NCBI RefSeq assembly: GCF_031143425.1
Contig: NC_090438.1
Span: 755,559,823 to 755,623,822, forward strand
DNA length: 64,000 nt
Direction: 5' to 3'
From: Pleurodeles waltl
Lineage: Eukaryota; Chordata; Amphibia; Caudata; Salamandridae
Numbering within the stretch: position 1 is the stretch's first letter; each line of letters begins with the position of its first letter. The position numbers and the translations under genes are program-made. The notes under the pieces are model-generated. The model was not told where the DNA came from. It did no database searches and worked only from the letters and a program-made list of their open reading frames with translations. Shown here in pieces: positions 44,820-56,755 of the stretch.

Positions 44820-46077
44820 AAAACACGATGTAAATGTAAAGGAGTAACAGCTCACAATAAATAACAAGATCAAAGTACAATGAAACGAATCGTGCTTCTT
44901 TTGCCGATTCTTAAGCCACCATGTAAAATGTCAAGAAATGGTAGCACACAATGAACAACAAAGTTAAAGGCTCATGAAATGAGTTGTGCGTCTTGCCAAT
45001 TCATAAAACATCACGTAAATGTCAAGAAATAGTAGCACGCAATGGACAACAATGTTTAAACAACATAAAACGAATTGCGCGTCTTGCCGATTCTTAAGCC
45101 ACCATGTAAATGTCAAGAAATGGTAGCGCGCAATGAATAACAAAGTCAAACCTTTATGAAATAAATAGCGCATCTTGCCTATTTGTAAACTACCATGTAA
45201 ATGTCAAGAAATGGTAGCGCGCAAGTAATCTGTTACTCATTTAAGAATTTGAACCAAGAATATGAAAATTCTAAGAACGGTGTTGGGACAGTCCAACCAC
45301 CGTCTTACCGCCTGGAACAATGATCACCAATGAAGGATTAGGGCAGAAGACTGGAAGATCCAAATAGGCCGCCGGGACAGGAGCTCAGGAAGAAGCTGCT
45401 GCTCTGCACGGGGACCTCTGAATAGTGAGCACTGGGAGTTGGGCTGGTTCTCTTTTATAGAGTCTTGGCCCAGCCCAGAACCATGCCCAGGCATGTTGCA
45501 GGGAAAGTCTCTGGAAGGCCCTGGAAAGGGGCCACACCCTAACACACTCTGAAAACCTGCAGCAATACATTGCAAAGGAACAGTATTTGTAAGTATATTA
45601 AAAATAAGTTTTCAGGATTGAACTCTGCAATGCAAAAGGTTAAACCACAACATATCAGCACAATGCATAAATTACTTTGTTTTGAGAGTGCTGGGTTTTT
45701 GCATTTTTGTCACCAATAGAGCGCGTATTGCTCTGGTGTTGACATAAGTCAACTTTCAACAATTATAACCCCCCATACCTGCATGCCATCACATACCCTC
45801 ACTCCCATCACTCCACTCCATCCCACACACTCCACCATCACATAGCACAAATCCCAATGCCAGGCCCTGCATGCTGTACCAATGCATGAACACCCCTCAC
45901 TGCCCTGAATGGACACTCATCACTAAAGTGTGCACAGCATAGGGAAACTAACAATCCCATCATACACCAACATACACAAGTAAACGCTGGCAGGGCAACA
46001 CCAACCATAGAGGGGAAGCCAGGGATGTACAATATGTCATACACATGAAGCATAATACATCATTTACATCCCCACAG

Positions 46078-47096
46078 GTACCCCAGCCAATGTCAGTGGA
46101 GAGGAGGTGCCATCGCTATCCAGTACCCCAACAGAAGAGGCCCACAGTGATGACAATAACTCTGGTCTTCAGGATCTGGACGATCTACCTGGCCCATCAG
46201 GGACCACTGGACAGCCGGTCACCCAAGCCCACTCACAGACCACCACAGAGCCTCCCCCATCAGGAACCAGCATTACAGCAGCCACCCAGCATCCCCAAAC
46301 CTCTGTCCCTAGGACACGTCTATGAGCAGTGTGCCCACCTGTACAGGGACCCCAGGCTACACCTCACACACAAGACAATCAGGGACCTGGGGTCAGTGGC
46401 AGTGGGCACATCGTTCAGGGAACAGAGGCACAGGCCAACAGTGACACTGGGAGGACTGCTGTGCACCACTGCGAGGACAGGAGCAGGGAACCAACTCTCC
46501 AGGAGGCACTCTCTGAGATCCTGGGAGCCTACCAACATTCCCAGGACACGATGGGCCAGATCCTAGACAATGTGCAGGAGAACAGGTGGCTGCAGGAGGG
46601 ACTGTATCAGGGGATCAGGGAGGACTTGCAGGCCATCCACAACACCCTGATCTCCATAGCAGTGGTGTTGGCAGACATGGCCAACGTTATGAGGAAGGCA
46701 GTGTCACACCAAGGGCCCTCTGCCACTAGCCATTCATCTGAACAGCCCTCCACTTCCGCTGCCGCTAGTGGCCAGGAGGCCCCACTACAGGACCAACAGG
46801 CCACCAGCACCCCTCCCCCTGCAGAAGGGGAACGACCCCACAAAGGTTCCATGCGATCCAGCCAGAAGCCAGAGACACTTGCCAAGACCCCCACCAGGAA
46901 ATTAGACTTTCCTGATTGTCCCCCTTGTGTCCCACTCAGTTACCTTGTCCACCTTGAACTGCCATTGCTTCCCTTCTTATGTCCCCTTGGACAGTGCCCC
47001 TGTGCTACAAACAGACTGGACCAAATACCCTGGACTTTTCTCCATCATCACCCCATCCCACTGCACTTTCCCCTCTATATATTAGCACTACAATAA
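46078..47096 (+). pseudogene. Harbinger Myb-like protein 1, exon 2, element 2 copy B
   Basis: It is the duplicate of 40254-41272 and keeps the same in-frame TGA (46323-46325), so that lesion predates the duplication. Differences are few, for example HSDD for HIDD near the start and GPSA for GASA. No exon 1 lies in front of it. Its nearest upstream splice donor would be the Myb2 exon 2 donor of unit A at 43682. Confidence 0.75.
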
Positions 47097-47391
47097 ACAC
47101 CCTTTGATAAAAATTGAGTTTGAGTATGTCATGTATTTCAAATATGTATTGATTGAAACAGATGCAACCATTGCAAATGAACTGTACGTAGAATGAGCAT
47201 AGAACTAATGACCTGTAGCTGGCTGTTGTGATCAGACCAGGAGCATTTATCAAATCACCATCATCTGCAAAATGAATACCCAGAGGTAACAGTAAGTGGG
47301 CCAAGAAGTGGGAAATACCAGCATGCCAATGCCACACAGAATACAACCACAGTCATTAAAATGTAAAGTTGTACTTTCTGACCTGTGTGTC

Positions 47392-48463
47392 ATTAGAAGT
47401 ACTGACCGATCACAGATGTTCTGTTGTCCACATCCTCATCCTCTGCCTCCTCATCCTCACTGTCCACAGGGTCCACTGCTGCTATAGGGGCATCTCCAGT
47501 CTCCTACTCCTGCAGAAAAGGTACATGGTGTCTGAGGGCCAGGTTGTGCAACATGCAGAATGCCACTACTATCTGGCAGACCTTCTTGGGTGAGTAGCAC
47601 AGGGATCCATCTGTCAGATGGAGGCACCAGAACCTGAGAGGCCAAAGGTCCTTTCTATGAGCCTTCTGGTTCACCCACGTGCCTCATTATAATGTTGTTC
47701 TGCCCTTGTCCTGGCATTCCTCACAGGGGTTGGAAGCCATGATAGGTTTGGGTAACCCGAGTCACCTGCAAATATTGAGGTGCAGCATTTAGCCACACAC
47801 TATCCTATATGGTCAACACCATAGGCATACACCAACATATACTGGGTGGGAACCAGGGCTCACCTATTAGTCACACCCTGTGCTTCTGTAGTTGGGACAT
47901 CACATTTGGGATGCTGCTATTCCTCAGGACAAATGCATGATGCACCGACCCAAGATACTTAGCATTGACGTGGGAGATGTACTGGTCCACCAAGCACACC
48001 ATCTGCACATTCATGGAGTGGAAACACTTACAGTTCCTGAACACCTGTTCATTCTGGCAGGGGGGTACAAATGCTACATGTGTATTGTCAATAGCACCAA
48101 TTATAGTGGGGATATGCCACTTCACAGTGGCCAAATCCTCAACCTGGGGGAATGCAATGGAGCTGCACATGTGTTTTATCAGGGCAGACAACACTCTTGT
48201 CAGCCCTATTGAGAACATTGGCTGTGACATTCCTGCTGCCAAGCCCACTGTCACCTGGAAAGAACCAGTTGCTAGGAAATGGAGAACTTATAGCACTTGC
48301 ACAAGAGGGGGATCCCAATGAGCTGACGGATAGCAGATATCAGGTCAGGCTCCAATTGGGCACACAGCTCTGTGATTGTGGCCCTGTCCAGTCTATAGGT
48401 GAGTATAATGTGCCTGTCCTCCAGTGTAGCCAGGTCCACCAGTACACTGGGGTATGTCTCCAT
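47392..48463 (-). pseudogene. Harbinger DDE transposase, element 2 copy B
   Basis: It is the duplicate of 41568-42639 with the same lesions: the CCCCC frame change, the stop before LHFLATGSFQ and the GSVHH replacement of the second catalytic aspartate. A single-base difference (48406 A against 42582 T) lies near the start. The shared lesions show that the gene was already dead when the duplication arose. Confidence 0.85.
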
Positions 48464-48930
48464 CTCCTATTCATCTGCAGCGGTAGGTATCTAAGGGAAA
48501 AAAGAGTGAGGAGGCTGTCACAAACTGCACAATGGTGCCACAACAGAGGTCCGCATTGTGCAAACATGTTATGTGACAGTGTAATTTGTCAAGTACGTGA
48601 CTATTCATCCTGTGATGCAGCATTAATCCATAGATCTGTTCCCCCCACCTTGAAATGGCGTCCGCCTGTCCTGTGTGGAGGGACAGGTGGAAGTGAGGTA
48701 ATGGCGCTGACGTTGTGTGCCGTGGCGGTAGGCGGTCTTGAACCGCCGTGCAACTCCTCATTTGTTATAATTGGGCCCTATGGTGTACAGTGGCCAATGG
48801 TGATCTATGCCAGCGATAACGCTATGCACCGCCATGGATGTGACTGCTATTTTCTGTCATATTCATCACTTGTTTCCTGACTTTCCATAGGAGAGGACCT
48901 ACACTGCATGACCTGTGTTTGGAACCTATC
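48464..48930. promoter_or_regulatory. Divergent promoter region, element 2 copy B
   Basis: This is the duplicate of 42640-43106, including the GGCGGT-ACCGCC inverted repeat at 48731-48747. Confidence 0.4.
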
Positions 48931-51524
48931 ATGGCCGTTTTGACCGGGGAAAGGGCCCCAGCCTTCACTTCTGAGGAGTTGGAGCGACTGGTGGATGGGG
49001 TCCTACCCCAGTACGGACTGCTGTATGGGCTTCCAGACCAACAGGTGAGTACACTGTGGACACGATGCATGTGGCATCAATGCATGGGGGTGGGTGGATG
49101 TCCTCTTGGCGGTGTACATGTTGTGTGCTGGGCTAAATGTGTGCCAATGGTGATGGAAACAGGTATGGTAGGCTATTTGTGTTACTGGCTGGACTGTTTG
49201 TCTAATGGTGTTCTCCTGTCTGTATTGCCTCTACAGGTCAGCACCCATCAAAAGGAGGATATATGGTGTGCCATTGCCAAGGAGGTGCGGACCCTGGGGG
49301 TCTATGACAGACAGAGCACCCACTGTCGCAAACGGTGGGAGGACCTGAGACGCTGGGCATGGAAGACCACAGAGGCCCAGTTCAGGATGGCCTCCCAACG
49401 AGAAAGAGGTGCCCGTCGGACCCTGACCCCCCTGATGGCCAGCATACTGGCGGTGGCCTATCCTGAGCTGGATGGGCGCTTGGGGGCATCACAGCAGCCA
49501 CAAGGGGGTGAGTACAGTGACCATCATTGAAGCTCACAGCTGGAGGGGTGGTATCTGAGTGATGGTTGTATGTCAGTGGGTGCCCCTAGGCCAGGCCAGA
49601 CATAGCAGTGTAGGTCCTCTGGTGGCTAAGGGTCTGAAGGGGAAATTCTGCTTTCCTAGCTTGTTAGCATACACTACTGGTCAGGGCTGCATGGGTCCAA
49701 GGTGTGCTGCAGTTGGCGGTGTGTACCCCTCCTCATTCCTTGTTGAGCATCAATTTCACTGGTAGTGCAATGCATAGTGTGTAGGCCTGTTCTCTGTGTG
49801 TGAGGGTGCTGTGTACCTCAACAGTGGTGTTAGTGCAGTCATTGCCCAGTATATCCTTTGTCTCTCTCCCCCCTTTTTTGTTTTCTCATCCTGTCCTTAT
49901 GTGCATTAGCATAATCTGTCGGAGGAGCAGAGGCACCAGTGACAGAGGGAGATTCATCCCACAGGACCCTGGAGGCAGAGTCCACCGACGCTGAGGGCAC
50001 CAGTGGGACGGAGGGCGAGATGAGCACCACGGCGGAGACTGGAGGGGACAATACAGACTCAGATACCTCCTCCGATGGGAGCTCCCTGGTGGTGGCAGAC
50101 AACTCTGTGACCACCCCAGCTGTAGGTACAGCTGCCACCCCCATACTAGTACCGCCCTCCCAGCAGCCCCTCAGTGACTTCCTGTGCCCGCTCACCCCCG
50201 AGGGTGGGCAGCTCCTCGCCCCAGGCACCTCAGGCTCTGCTCCAGTGAGCCCTGCTGCCCTGAGTGAGGAGGCTATTGACCGCCTGAGATCCATCCATCC
50301 ATTGTGAATACCATCCAGGGGCTGGCAGCCCAGATGTAGCAATCTAATGCATTCCTGGGGGGCATTCACGGTGGATTGGTGGCCCAAAAGAGATTGATCC
50401 AGGCTCTGGCCTCCTCTCTGATGGCATCCATTGTGTCTGTTTCTACCATCCTCCCTCCAAAGTTCACTTCCCAGTCCCATTCTACTCAACCCCAACCCAT
50501 CCCAAGCACACAGGCAGACAAGCATGCACACAAAACAACACCCAAGAGTGTCACAGGCAAACACAAGCACCACACTTCACCCCACAGGTACTCACATAAA
50601 CCCCATCCAGTTGCAGACACAACAACATCTACTATTTCAACTGTCTCCCCTCCCCCCTCCCCCTCCCCCCCAGTTAGTCCACACTCACACCTGCATGCAC
50701 TACATCATCATCCACTACCCGTATCATCATCACACCAAGCAGAACACACACCTCACTGGCAGACACCTCCACAACATCCATGCACACGTCCCCTTTGTAC
50801 TCTTCCATCATGTCTGTCCCCCCCTAAAGTACACAAATGCAATCACTCAGACACCCAACAGCCATCCACCTCTCAACAGCATACAGCCCATGCACCGGCA
50901 CCCAAATCCAGCAGACAAACAACTCCAACAACCACTCCCATTACTCCTCCCTCTTCCCACCCCAATGCCCCTAAAAAGCTTTTCCTCTCCCAGACTGACC
51001 TCTTCCCTACCCCTACCACCCCGTCCTGCACGTATGGACAGGGTAGCAAGGACCCAGCAAGTACCTCAGCCAAACAGTCCACGGGCCCAGTGATAGCAGC
51101 ACCTACTTGTAGTAGAAAGGATTCCAGGCCACAAATACTGAAGGGGAAGGAGCCTGCACCAGCCACAAAGAAGGGGAGGGAGCCTGCACCAGCCACCAAG
51201 GAGGAGAAGGAGTCTGCACCAGCAGCTGTCACGGAGCCCCCACCACCAGCCAAGGTTGTGCAGCCATCAGAGAGTGCAGGGGCTGAGCAGGAGCCGCCCA
51301 CAACCACCACCACCACCACAGTGCAGCCATCGAAGGGTGCAGAGGCTGAGCAGGAGCCTCCCACAACCACCACCACAGTGCAGCCATCAGAGGGTGCAGG
51401 GGCTGAGAATGAGCCTCCCACAACCACCACCACATTGCAGCCATCGGAGGGTGCAGGGGCCAAGCAGGAGCTTCCCACAACCACCACCACAGTGCAACCG
51501 TCACTGCTGGTGGACGCCATATAG
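48931..51524 (+). pseudogene. Harbinger Myb-like protein 2, element 2 copy B (full length)
   Basis: Exons are 48931-49044, 49237-49507 and 49910 onward, with the first two fully open. As in copy A, TAA stops translation at the third codon or so of exon 3. Downstream frames are 49939-50307 (acidic, Ser/Thr/Gly-rich) and, after a deletion relative to Harbinger 1, 50376-51524. The latter holds helix LIQALASSLMASIVSVSTI, a Lys/His-rich segment (TGKHKHHTSPHRYSHKPHP), Pro/Ser/Thr-rich sequence, a KEPAPATKKGREPAPATK repeat, and four 19-residue repeats near the end. In life the protein would be a DNA-binding partner of the transposase. Confidence 0.8.
51257..51513 (+). repeat. Coding tandem repeats in Myb2 C-terminus, four units
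   Basis: The units are about 57-66 bp and encode VQPSEGAGAEQEPPTTTTT-like 19 to 22-mers. They start with GTGCAGCCATC at 51257, 51320, 51380 and 51437, with a final partial unit at 51491. Unit length changes by whole ACC codons, so the frame is kept. Harbinger 1 lacks them at the corresponding place. Confidence 0.85.
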
Positions 51525-51559
51525 TCCAGCCTCTATGGGCTGCTGTGCGGCCTGCCCCC

Positions 51560-51830
51560 TCTATAACCAGTGTGCAAGTCACCCACTCCAGAGACTGTGG
51601 CCTTGCACTCCCCAGGACAAAGCAATGGGCATGCTGCCCCTCCAGAACCAGTGGGCAAGATACCCACTTGTGAGATTGTGGCCTAGCACTCCCCAGGGCC
51701 AAGCACAGGTCATGTTGCCCCCTCCAGAACCAGTGGGCAAGACACCCACTTGTGAGACTGTGGCCTCACACTCCCCAGGACCAAGCACAGGGCATGTTAG
51801 CCCCCCTCCAGAACCAGTGGTCTTGTTTCC
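51560..51830. repeat. Tandem repeats downstream of Myb2, Harbinger 2
   Basis: There are about four units of 68-80 bp built on CCAGAACCAGTGGGCAAG, CCACTTGTGAGACTGTGG and CCTCACACTCCCCAGGACCA. They are related to the two repeat blocks at 35994-36370 of Harbinger 1, so the array is a family feature with copy-specific expansion. Confidence 0.75.
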
Positions 51831-52140
51831 GCATCTGGCTGAGGTGCCCCAGCCCCCTCCCCCTGAGGTGCCTGCCTATTTGCCACTGATGCCCCTGCAG
51901 TGTTCTATCCATATTGGGGTAGGAATCGAGTGGGGCCATGGACTTTGCCCTGTGGCCATGTGGGCCCTGTGAACTATGGACTGGGCTGGGTCCCTTTTTT
52001 ATACATGTGTACATATGTTTCATTGCCAAATCAACTTATTTATTTCGATGTTGATCTTATTACAATCACTTTAGTCAATTCCTGTTGTCCTTGCATTATT
52101 CTGCCAATTTTCGGGGAAAAATAGATTTTCTTGTGCAGCT

Positions 52141-52200
52141 GGTTGTGTGTATGGTGTGTGTGTGTCGGGTGTGTGTTGTGTGTGTGTGTGTGTGTGTGTC
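52141..52200. repeat. (GT)n-rich tract
   Basis: It ends in a pure (TG)n run at 52179-52199. Harbinger 1 has a weaker TGTGTGTG region at 36730-36775 in the same place, just before the CACTCTCTTCCCCC-type block. Confidence 0.7.
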
Positions 52201-52661
52201 ACTCTCGTTTTCCTCCCATCCTCCCTTGTGTGCTAGGCGTCTGTACTCACTGTCGTCGTCTTCGCCGGAGTTGGTGTTCCAGGTGGGACATGACGTGGAA
52301 GATCATCAGGAAAACTTGCAGTTCTGGTTCCATGGCAGTGTGGTTCTTCCCTGTGTCTCCAATGGTGAGTCCTTTGACTTTTGTGCTCTGTTTCCGCCAG
52401 GCTTTTGATGGCATTGGTACCACCACGGAAAAGGTGGCAGATTGAAGGGTCAAAATATGGTGGGCAGTACATTGTCTTTGGCCTGGCTGTAGGCGGCTAC
52501 TGCCGTGGTACCTGTTGTTTCTGCCCTGGAGGTCGGTGTGGTACATTAGCTGTCTTTCGGGGATATCACTGCCATGGTCATAATTTAGAGGTAGTCACCG
52601 CCATCCTGTTGGCGGTATTAGTGCCACTTTATCACCGTCCGCCAGGGTCATAAGGAGGGCC

Positions 52662-54385
52662 TATATGTTAAAATATCCAATATTTTTTAGGTTTTTCCAA
52701 GTGGAGAGTGACAGTGCATGTGTATGTGTTTTTGTCTTTGTGTGTAAAAACTGCTGCTGAAATCCAACATACATCTCATAATACCCGACTGAATACACCT
52801 GCACCCAACTATTTATCAGAAATTTGATTTCTTAGGGGGATGTAACACCCCAAACTCCCTGCCCCTTGAATCTACGCCTGTATCACGGTGGTGGGGAGGT
52901 GGTGGACACAGGATAAATTACACTGCCATGGCCTTGGATGCTGGATCTCGGATTTGCATGTCTGACATGACCGTTGTCCAGGCCATGACCGCACCAGAGC
53001 CCTCCCCTAGATTCCCGCATCCTGGTCCCCCACCCGCCCGCTCCCAGGGTCAGGGATCTACTTTTTGTATGTAAGAGCACATTGTGCAGGAGAAGAATTC
53101 CTTCACTCACGAAAACGTAAGCAAACAGTGGAAGTGGGCTGGCCCCGTGCCCCATGCAGTATAGTGTGATGGGAAAAACAAAACTGTGAAGGACACACTG
53201 ACAGACCAGTGGATTAAGAGAGATTTCTGAAAACTGCTATGAGTAAGTATATTAAACAAATAACAGTATCAAAATATCAAAATGTCTTTGCTCTTGATAG
53301 ACCTAAACACAGCTCTTCAGAAACGTTTAGTGCATTTCATTTTAACATGTGGCTGGGGTCTCACTAAGAGGTGGTTTAGAATGACAGACACTGGACCTAA
53401 AATCAGGGGCAACATGTTTGTGATTATTCTTGTGAGTGCCCTCTTGAAATAACCGCAGCTTTGGGACAAGCGTGATATGAACATGTGTTAATTTTGAAAA
53501 AAACCTTGACTAAGAATAATTATTTTATCCAGCTTTGTTTGACCACTTATTAACCCTTGTCCAAGTCCATAAAAATGGGATGTTTATTTCATATGGGTAA
53601 CAATTTCACCATTTAAAATGCCCTACTACAGCAACCAACAGTTGAGGTTGACCAATTAAACTTACATTTGTAAAGTGTCTAGATCATCATTATAAACAAT
53701 CTGCAGTAACTGTAACACATTTGGGTCCACATTACCTAGAATTTATATTTTTATTAAAATCTGAACATAATGCTGCTTATGATGGTTTGTATGAAGCATG
53801 TAGTACATTTGAATGTACACGGAAGATGCCAAGATGTGCAACTATGTATTGCAGTGGCCCTAAGAGCCCTAGTTTTGTTTTCAACTCACCTCTTTAGTTA
53901 TACTACCACGTTTAATACCACAGCATTCACCAGTTCCTTGGCCTCTTGGGGATTTAGAGTTTTAAGGCAAATTAATGACTGTGATTGTAGGTTTTCACAG
54001 GGAAAATCCCTACCAGTCTCAGGGAAGTATGGGAGATGTGATTTGTTGCTGGACATTGGTTATTTTTGGTGCCACTTCATAGGGAGGGCACAGATCTTGG
54101 AAACTCCCACCTGACCTATGTGAGCCATGTAATGGGCTACTCTTCAGATTTCTATGCAGGTGAGGGGGTGAAGCCTTGAAGCCCTCCACCTGAACCGAGC
54201 CAGCTATGGCAGTGTTGTTTGTTGTTAGGGAATACCAGTATACCTGTAAGGGAGATGTGACTTGTCCCCTTCCTTATGACTTATTTGAGTTCTTGTGTTT
54301 GTTGTGTGACATTTGGGCGTCTTCTCTTGCTTTCTGTAGTATTTGATTTCTGAGCTAAGGCTGCTGGAGCCTAAGCTGTCCTCCC
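52662..54385. other. No recognisable gene or repeat family
   Basis: About 1.7 kb lies between Harbinger 2 and the next LINE. Only short open frames are present (longest 114 codons at 53770-54114), with no family resemblance. I see no matched terminal repeats. Confidence 0.4.
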
Positions 54386-54389
54386 ATCT

Positions 54390-55380
54390 TGTTATGTTAT
54401 GTTGAACTCTAAAGCTCATGGCTACCCAAAGGCCTCCCAGCACTATACAGAGACCTTGAAGACACAAACTGAGGGAAAGAATTAAAACAGCCACGTTTTA
54501 AGTGAGCGACGGAAGGAGAGTTCATGGCTGGTTTGTCGTAAACCAAGAGGCAGAGAATTCCACAACTTGGCATCGAGATAAGCCATAGAGCTTCCGCCCC
54601 ATTTAGATTTTTTTATTAGGGGGATTGAGGCAAATGCAGCCGACGAGGACTTAAGATGTCTGGAGGGTTTATGGAAAGAGGCAAGGGCCCGTAGAAAAGG
54701 GGAGCCCTTGTTATGTAGTGCTCTGTGGATACAACACAAGGTTTTAAACTACATTTGTTGTTTCACTGGGAGCCAATGCAAAGAGGAAAGAGCCTATTTG
54801 GCAGAATCATGCCTAGGTACATCAAAGAGGAGGCAAGAAGCGGTGTTCTGTACCACCTGCAGCTTCTTTTTCACATATTTCGGGGCACCGAGATACAAGG
54901 CATTGCCATAATCTAAATGGGAAATGAGTGCCTGGATGATGAGTCTCTTTGCAATGGGTGGAAGTATTTTGAACACCTTTCTTAGGTGTCTGAATGTACC
55001 AAAGCAAGTGGAGGAACTTTTCTTAGCCTGATGATCCATGGTCAGCCATGGATCAAGCCAAACACCTAGGTTCTTGATATGTCCCGAGTGAAACAGAGGG
55101 GAATTAAGATCTGGCCAAGAACAATAGCCTAAGATCATAACCTCTGTCTTGCCTCCATTTAGCTTAAGTTTACATTCATACATCCATTCCGACACTGCCC
55201 ATAGGCAGGGCGAGAGTGATGACTCATGCGAGTTATGGTTAGTAGAGAATAAAACCACCAGCTGGGTGTCATCAGTGAAAGGCCACATGGCTCCACTATC
55301 TTTGCTAGTGGAGACATATGAATGTTAAATAAAGTGGGGCTCAGAGAAGAGCCCTGTGGCACTCCACAGCTGCTCTTATT
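54390..55380 (-). mobile_element. L2-like LINE, 5'-truncated, minus strand
   Basis: The translation on minus begins at the RT palm with VPQGSSLSPTLFNIHMSPLA (about 55368), a frameshift, then FTDDTQLVV (the [FY]xDD site, intact). It continues KLKLNGGKTEVMILG, IKNLGVWLD, SHLDYGNALYLGAP and, after another frame change, KLWNSLPLGLRQ and FRRSLKTWLF* (54482). The 3' end has the clade-type tail: AGTGCTGGGAGGCCTTTGGGTAGCC, then AACATAACATAAC at 54405-54390. It is more decayed than the copy at 15.6 kb and belongs to a different subfamily, judging by its different 3' tail. Confidence 0.82.
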
Positions 55381-55784
55381 CTGTGTGGAATAAGTGCATA
55401 ATTGTTGAGGTTATTCCCTGCAGCTTCACAACAGCTTTTTCTGCAAATACCTGTCTCAGTAAGATAGCTGGAACACGTGTTAAGGTTAGTTTCAATCTTG
55501 CCTATGCACTTTGCTGTAGTACAGAACACTGTGTTGATTGTGTTCAGTTGCCTGGGTCATTGAATTCTGAAGTGTTGTGCACTTTTATGTTGCACGGTAT
55601 TCTGGGATTGGGGAAGAGTTTTGGTTAATGGGGCACTGGGAGTATACAGAAGAGTATCTTTTTATTTTGATGATGTATAGAGTGGCATTTACATGGGTAC
55701 CTTTGCAGGTGGGATAGAGGATTTGATTGTTGCAGTGGCGATCAAGGAGGCGATGATAAAGTAAAGTGCTGCAGACCAAGGACA
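55381..55784. other. No recognisable feature
   Basis: This is 0.4 kb between the LINE 5' truncation point and the palindromic MITE. Nothing identifiable is present. Confidence 0.35.
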
Positions 55785-55958
55785 TATGGGCCAGATTACT
55801 TCCTTGGCTGAGTGGATTCCTCCATCCCAAATGTGACGTATAGCCCGCCGTATTACAAGTTCCATAGGATATAATGGAACTTGTAAAATGGCTGGCAGGA
55901 TCCCTGTCACACTTGGGATGGAGGAATCACCTCCGCCAAGGTCGTAATCAGGCCCATA
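55785..55958. mobile_element. Palindromic (foldback) MITE, 174 bp
   Basis: The whole element is an imperfect palindrome. TATGGGCC (55785) pairs with GGCCCATA (ends 55958), GATTACTTCCTTGGC with GCCAAGGTCGTAATC, and TTCCTCCATCCCAA with TTGGGATGGAGGAA. At the centre ACAAGTTCCAT pairs with ATGGAACTTGT around AGGATATA. The outermost GGGCCAG-type end resembles amphibian Harbinger-derived MITEs. A target duplication could not be fixed. Confidence 0.8.
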
Positions 55959-56711
55959 GTCTTTAAAGGCCAGCCTGTGTGGGGGCCTAGCAGGGCTGCA
56001 GGCAATGTAAGAGCGGCACAGACCTAATCGAGGGGCCTGATGTGTGCACCAGCACCAGAGTGGCTACATAGGAGCCCATAGCGAGCGACAACAGCAGTTC
56101 ATCCTAGGTGGAGTGGGTGAGAGCAGGAACCCCTCCCTCTCCTACCCCAGGGCTCGGATCTGACAGCAAAACCATGAGGTGCTGGCACAAAGGTGGTGGC
56201 AAGGGCACCTTATCCTAAAGGAGGGCCCCGCCTCCTGCTACCTGCAACAGTTTGTCAGGGTTAGAGGCAGGAGCCTAGCTCCAATCCCAGGCCACATGGA
56301 TCCAACCAGCAGGCCCTAGACTCAGTAGGCGATCAGTCTATCCCTAAAATCGCTCCTGCCATGGATCATGCTTCGCGAGGGACTCATCCCTTGTGCAGTA
56401 GCTTCAGAGGCGGTTCCTGGGGGGATGGATACATAGAAAGGGCTGATCCAGACTCTGATCATTGAAGGATTCAAGTGGTCTGGTTGGTAGCCTTCCAACT
56501 GTGTGTCTGCCACCCTGCGGTGCTTAGCCGCACCCCCCACAAAGTGAGAATAAATAATTAGGGTTTCACACCCCCACCCCCTTTTTTCAATACAGGAAAA
56601 ATGTATTTCTTTTTTTTAACAACACTTCCATAAAAAAAGAGCCTCATCACTTCCCCTTTTACATCTTCATTGTCAGCTTCCTTATCATCCTTAGAATCAG
56701 CAATCTTAAAA

Positions 56712-56755
<44 letters not shown>

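Larger units (their letters stand above)
44820..50644. repeat. Tandem duplication, unit B
   Basis: This is the direct repeat of 38996-44819, offset 5,824 bp, becoming 5,825 after the indel at 49165. Unlike unit A it runs on without a break into the original 3' end of the element, so Myb2 is complete here at its C-terminus. Confidence 0.92.
37322..52661. mobile_element. PIF/Harbinger transposon 2, same family, enlarged to 15.3 kb
   Basis: Left end GGCCCTCATTATGACACTGG (37322) and right end (to 52661) are inverted repeats matching at 20 of 24 positions and related to the TIR of Harbinger 1. Gene order is again Myb1, transposase, Myb2. Subtracting a 5,824 bp tandem duplication and a 1,741 bp insertion leaves about 7.8 kb, close to the 7.57 kb of element 1. 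It lies 103 bp from element 1 in the same orientation. The flanking triplets ACT and TAT do not match, so no target duplication is evident. All three genes carry lesions. Confidence 0.88.

Noticed and set aside
50873..51520. 215-codon minus-strand frame rich in Val and Gly
   Set aside because: It is the mirror image of the Thr/Pro-rich Myb2 repeats (ACC read as GGT).
52662..52700. Similarity of the flanks right of both Harbingers (ATGTTTAAATAT, ATGTTAAAATAT) as a shared target
   Set aside because: Twelve AT-rich bases are too few to support homology. It is kept only as a remark in the side-by-side finding.
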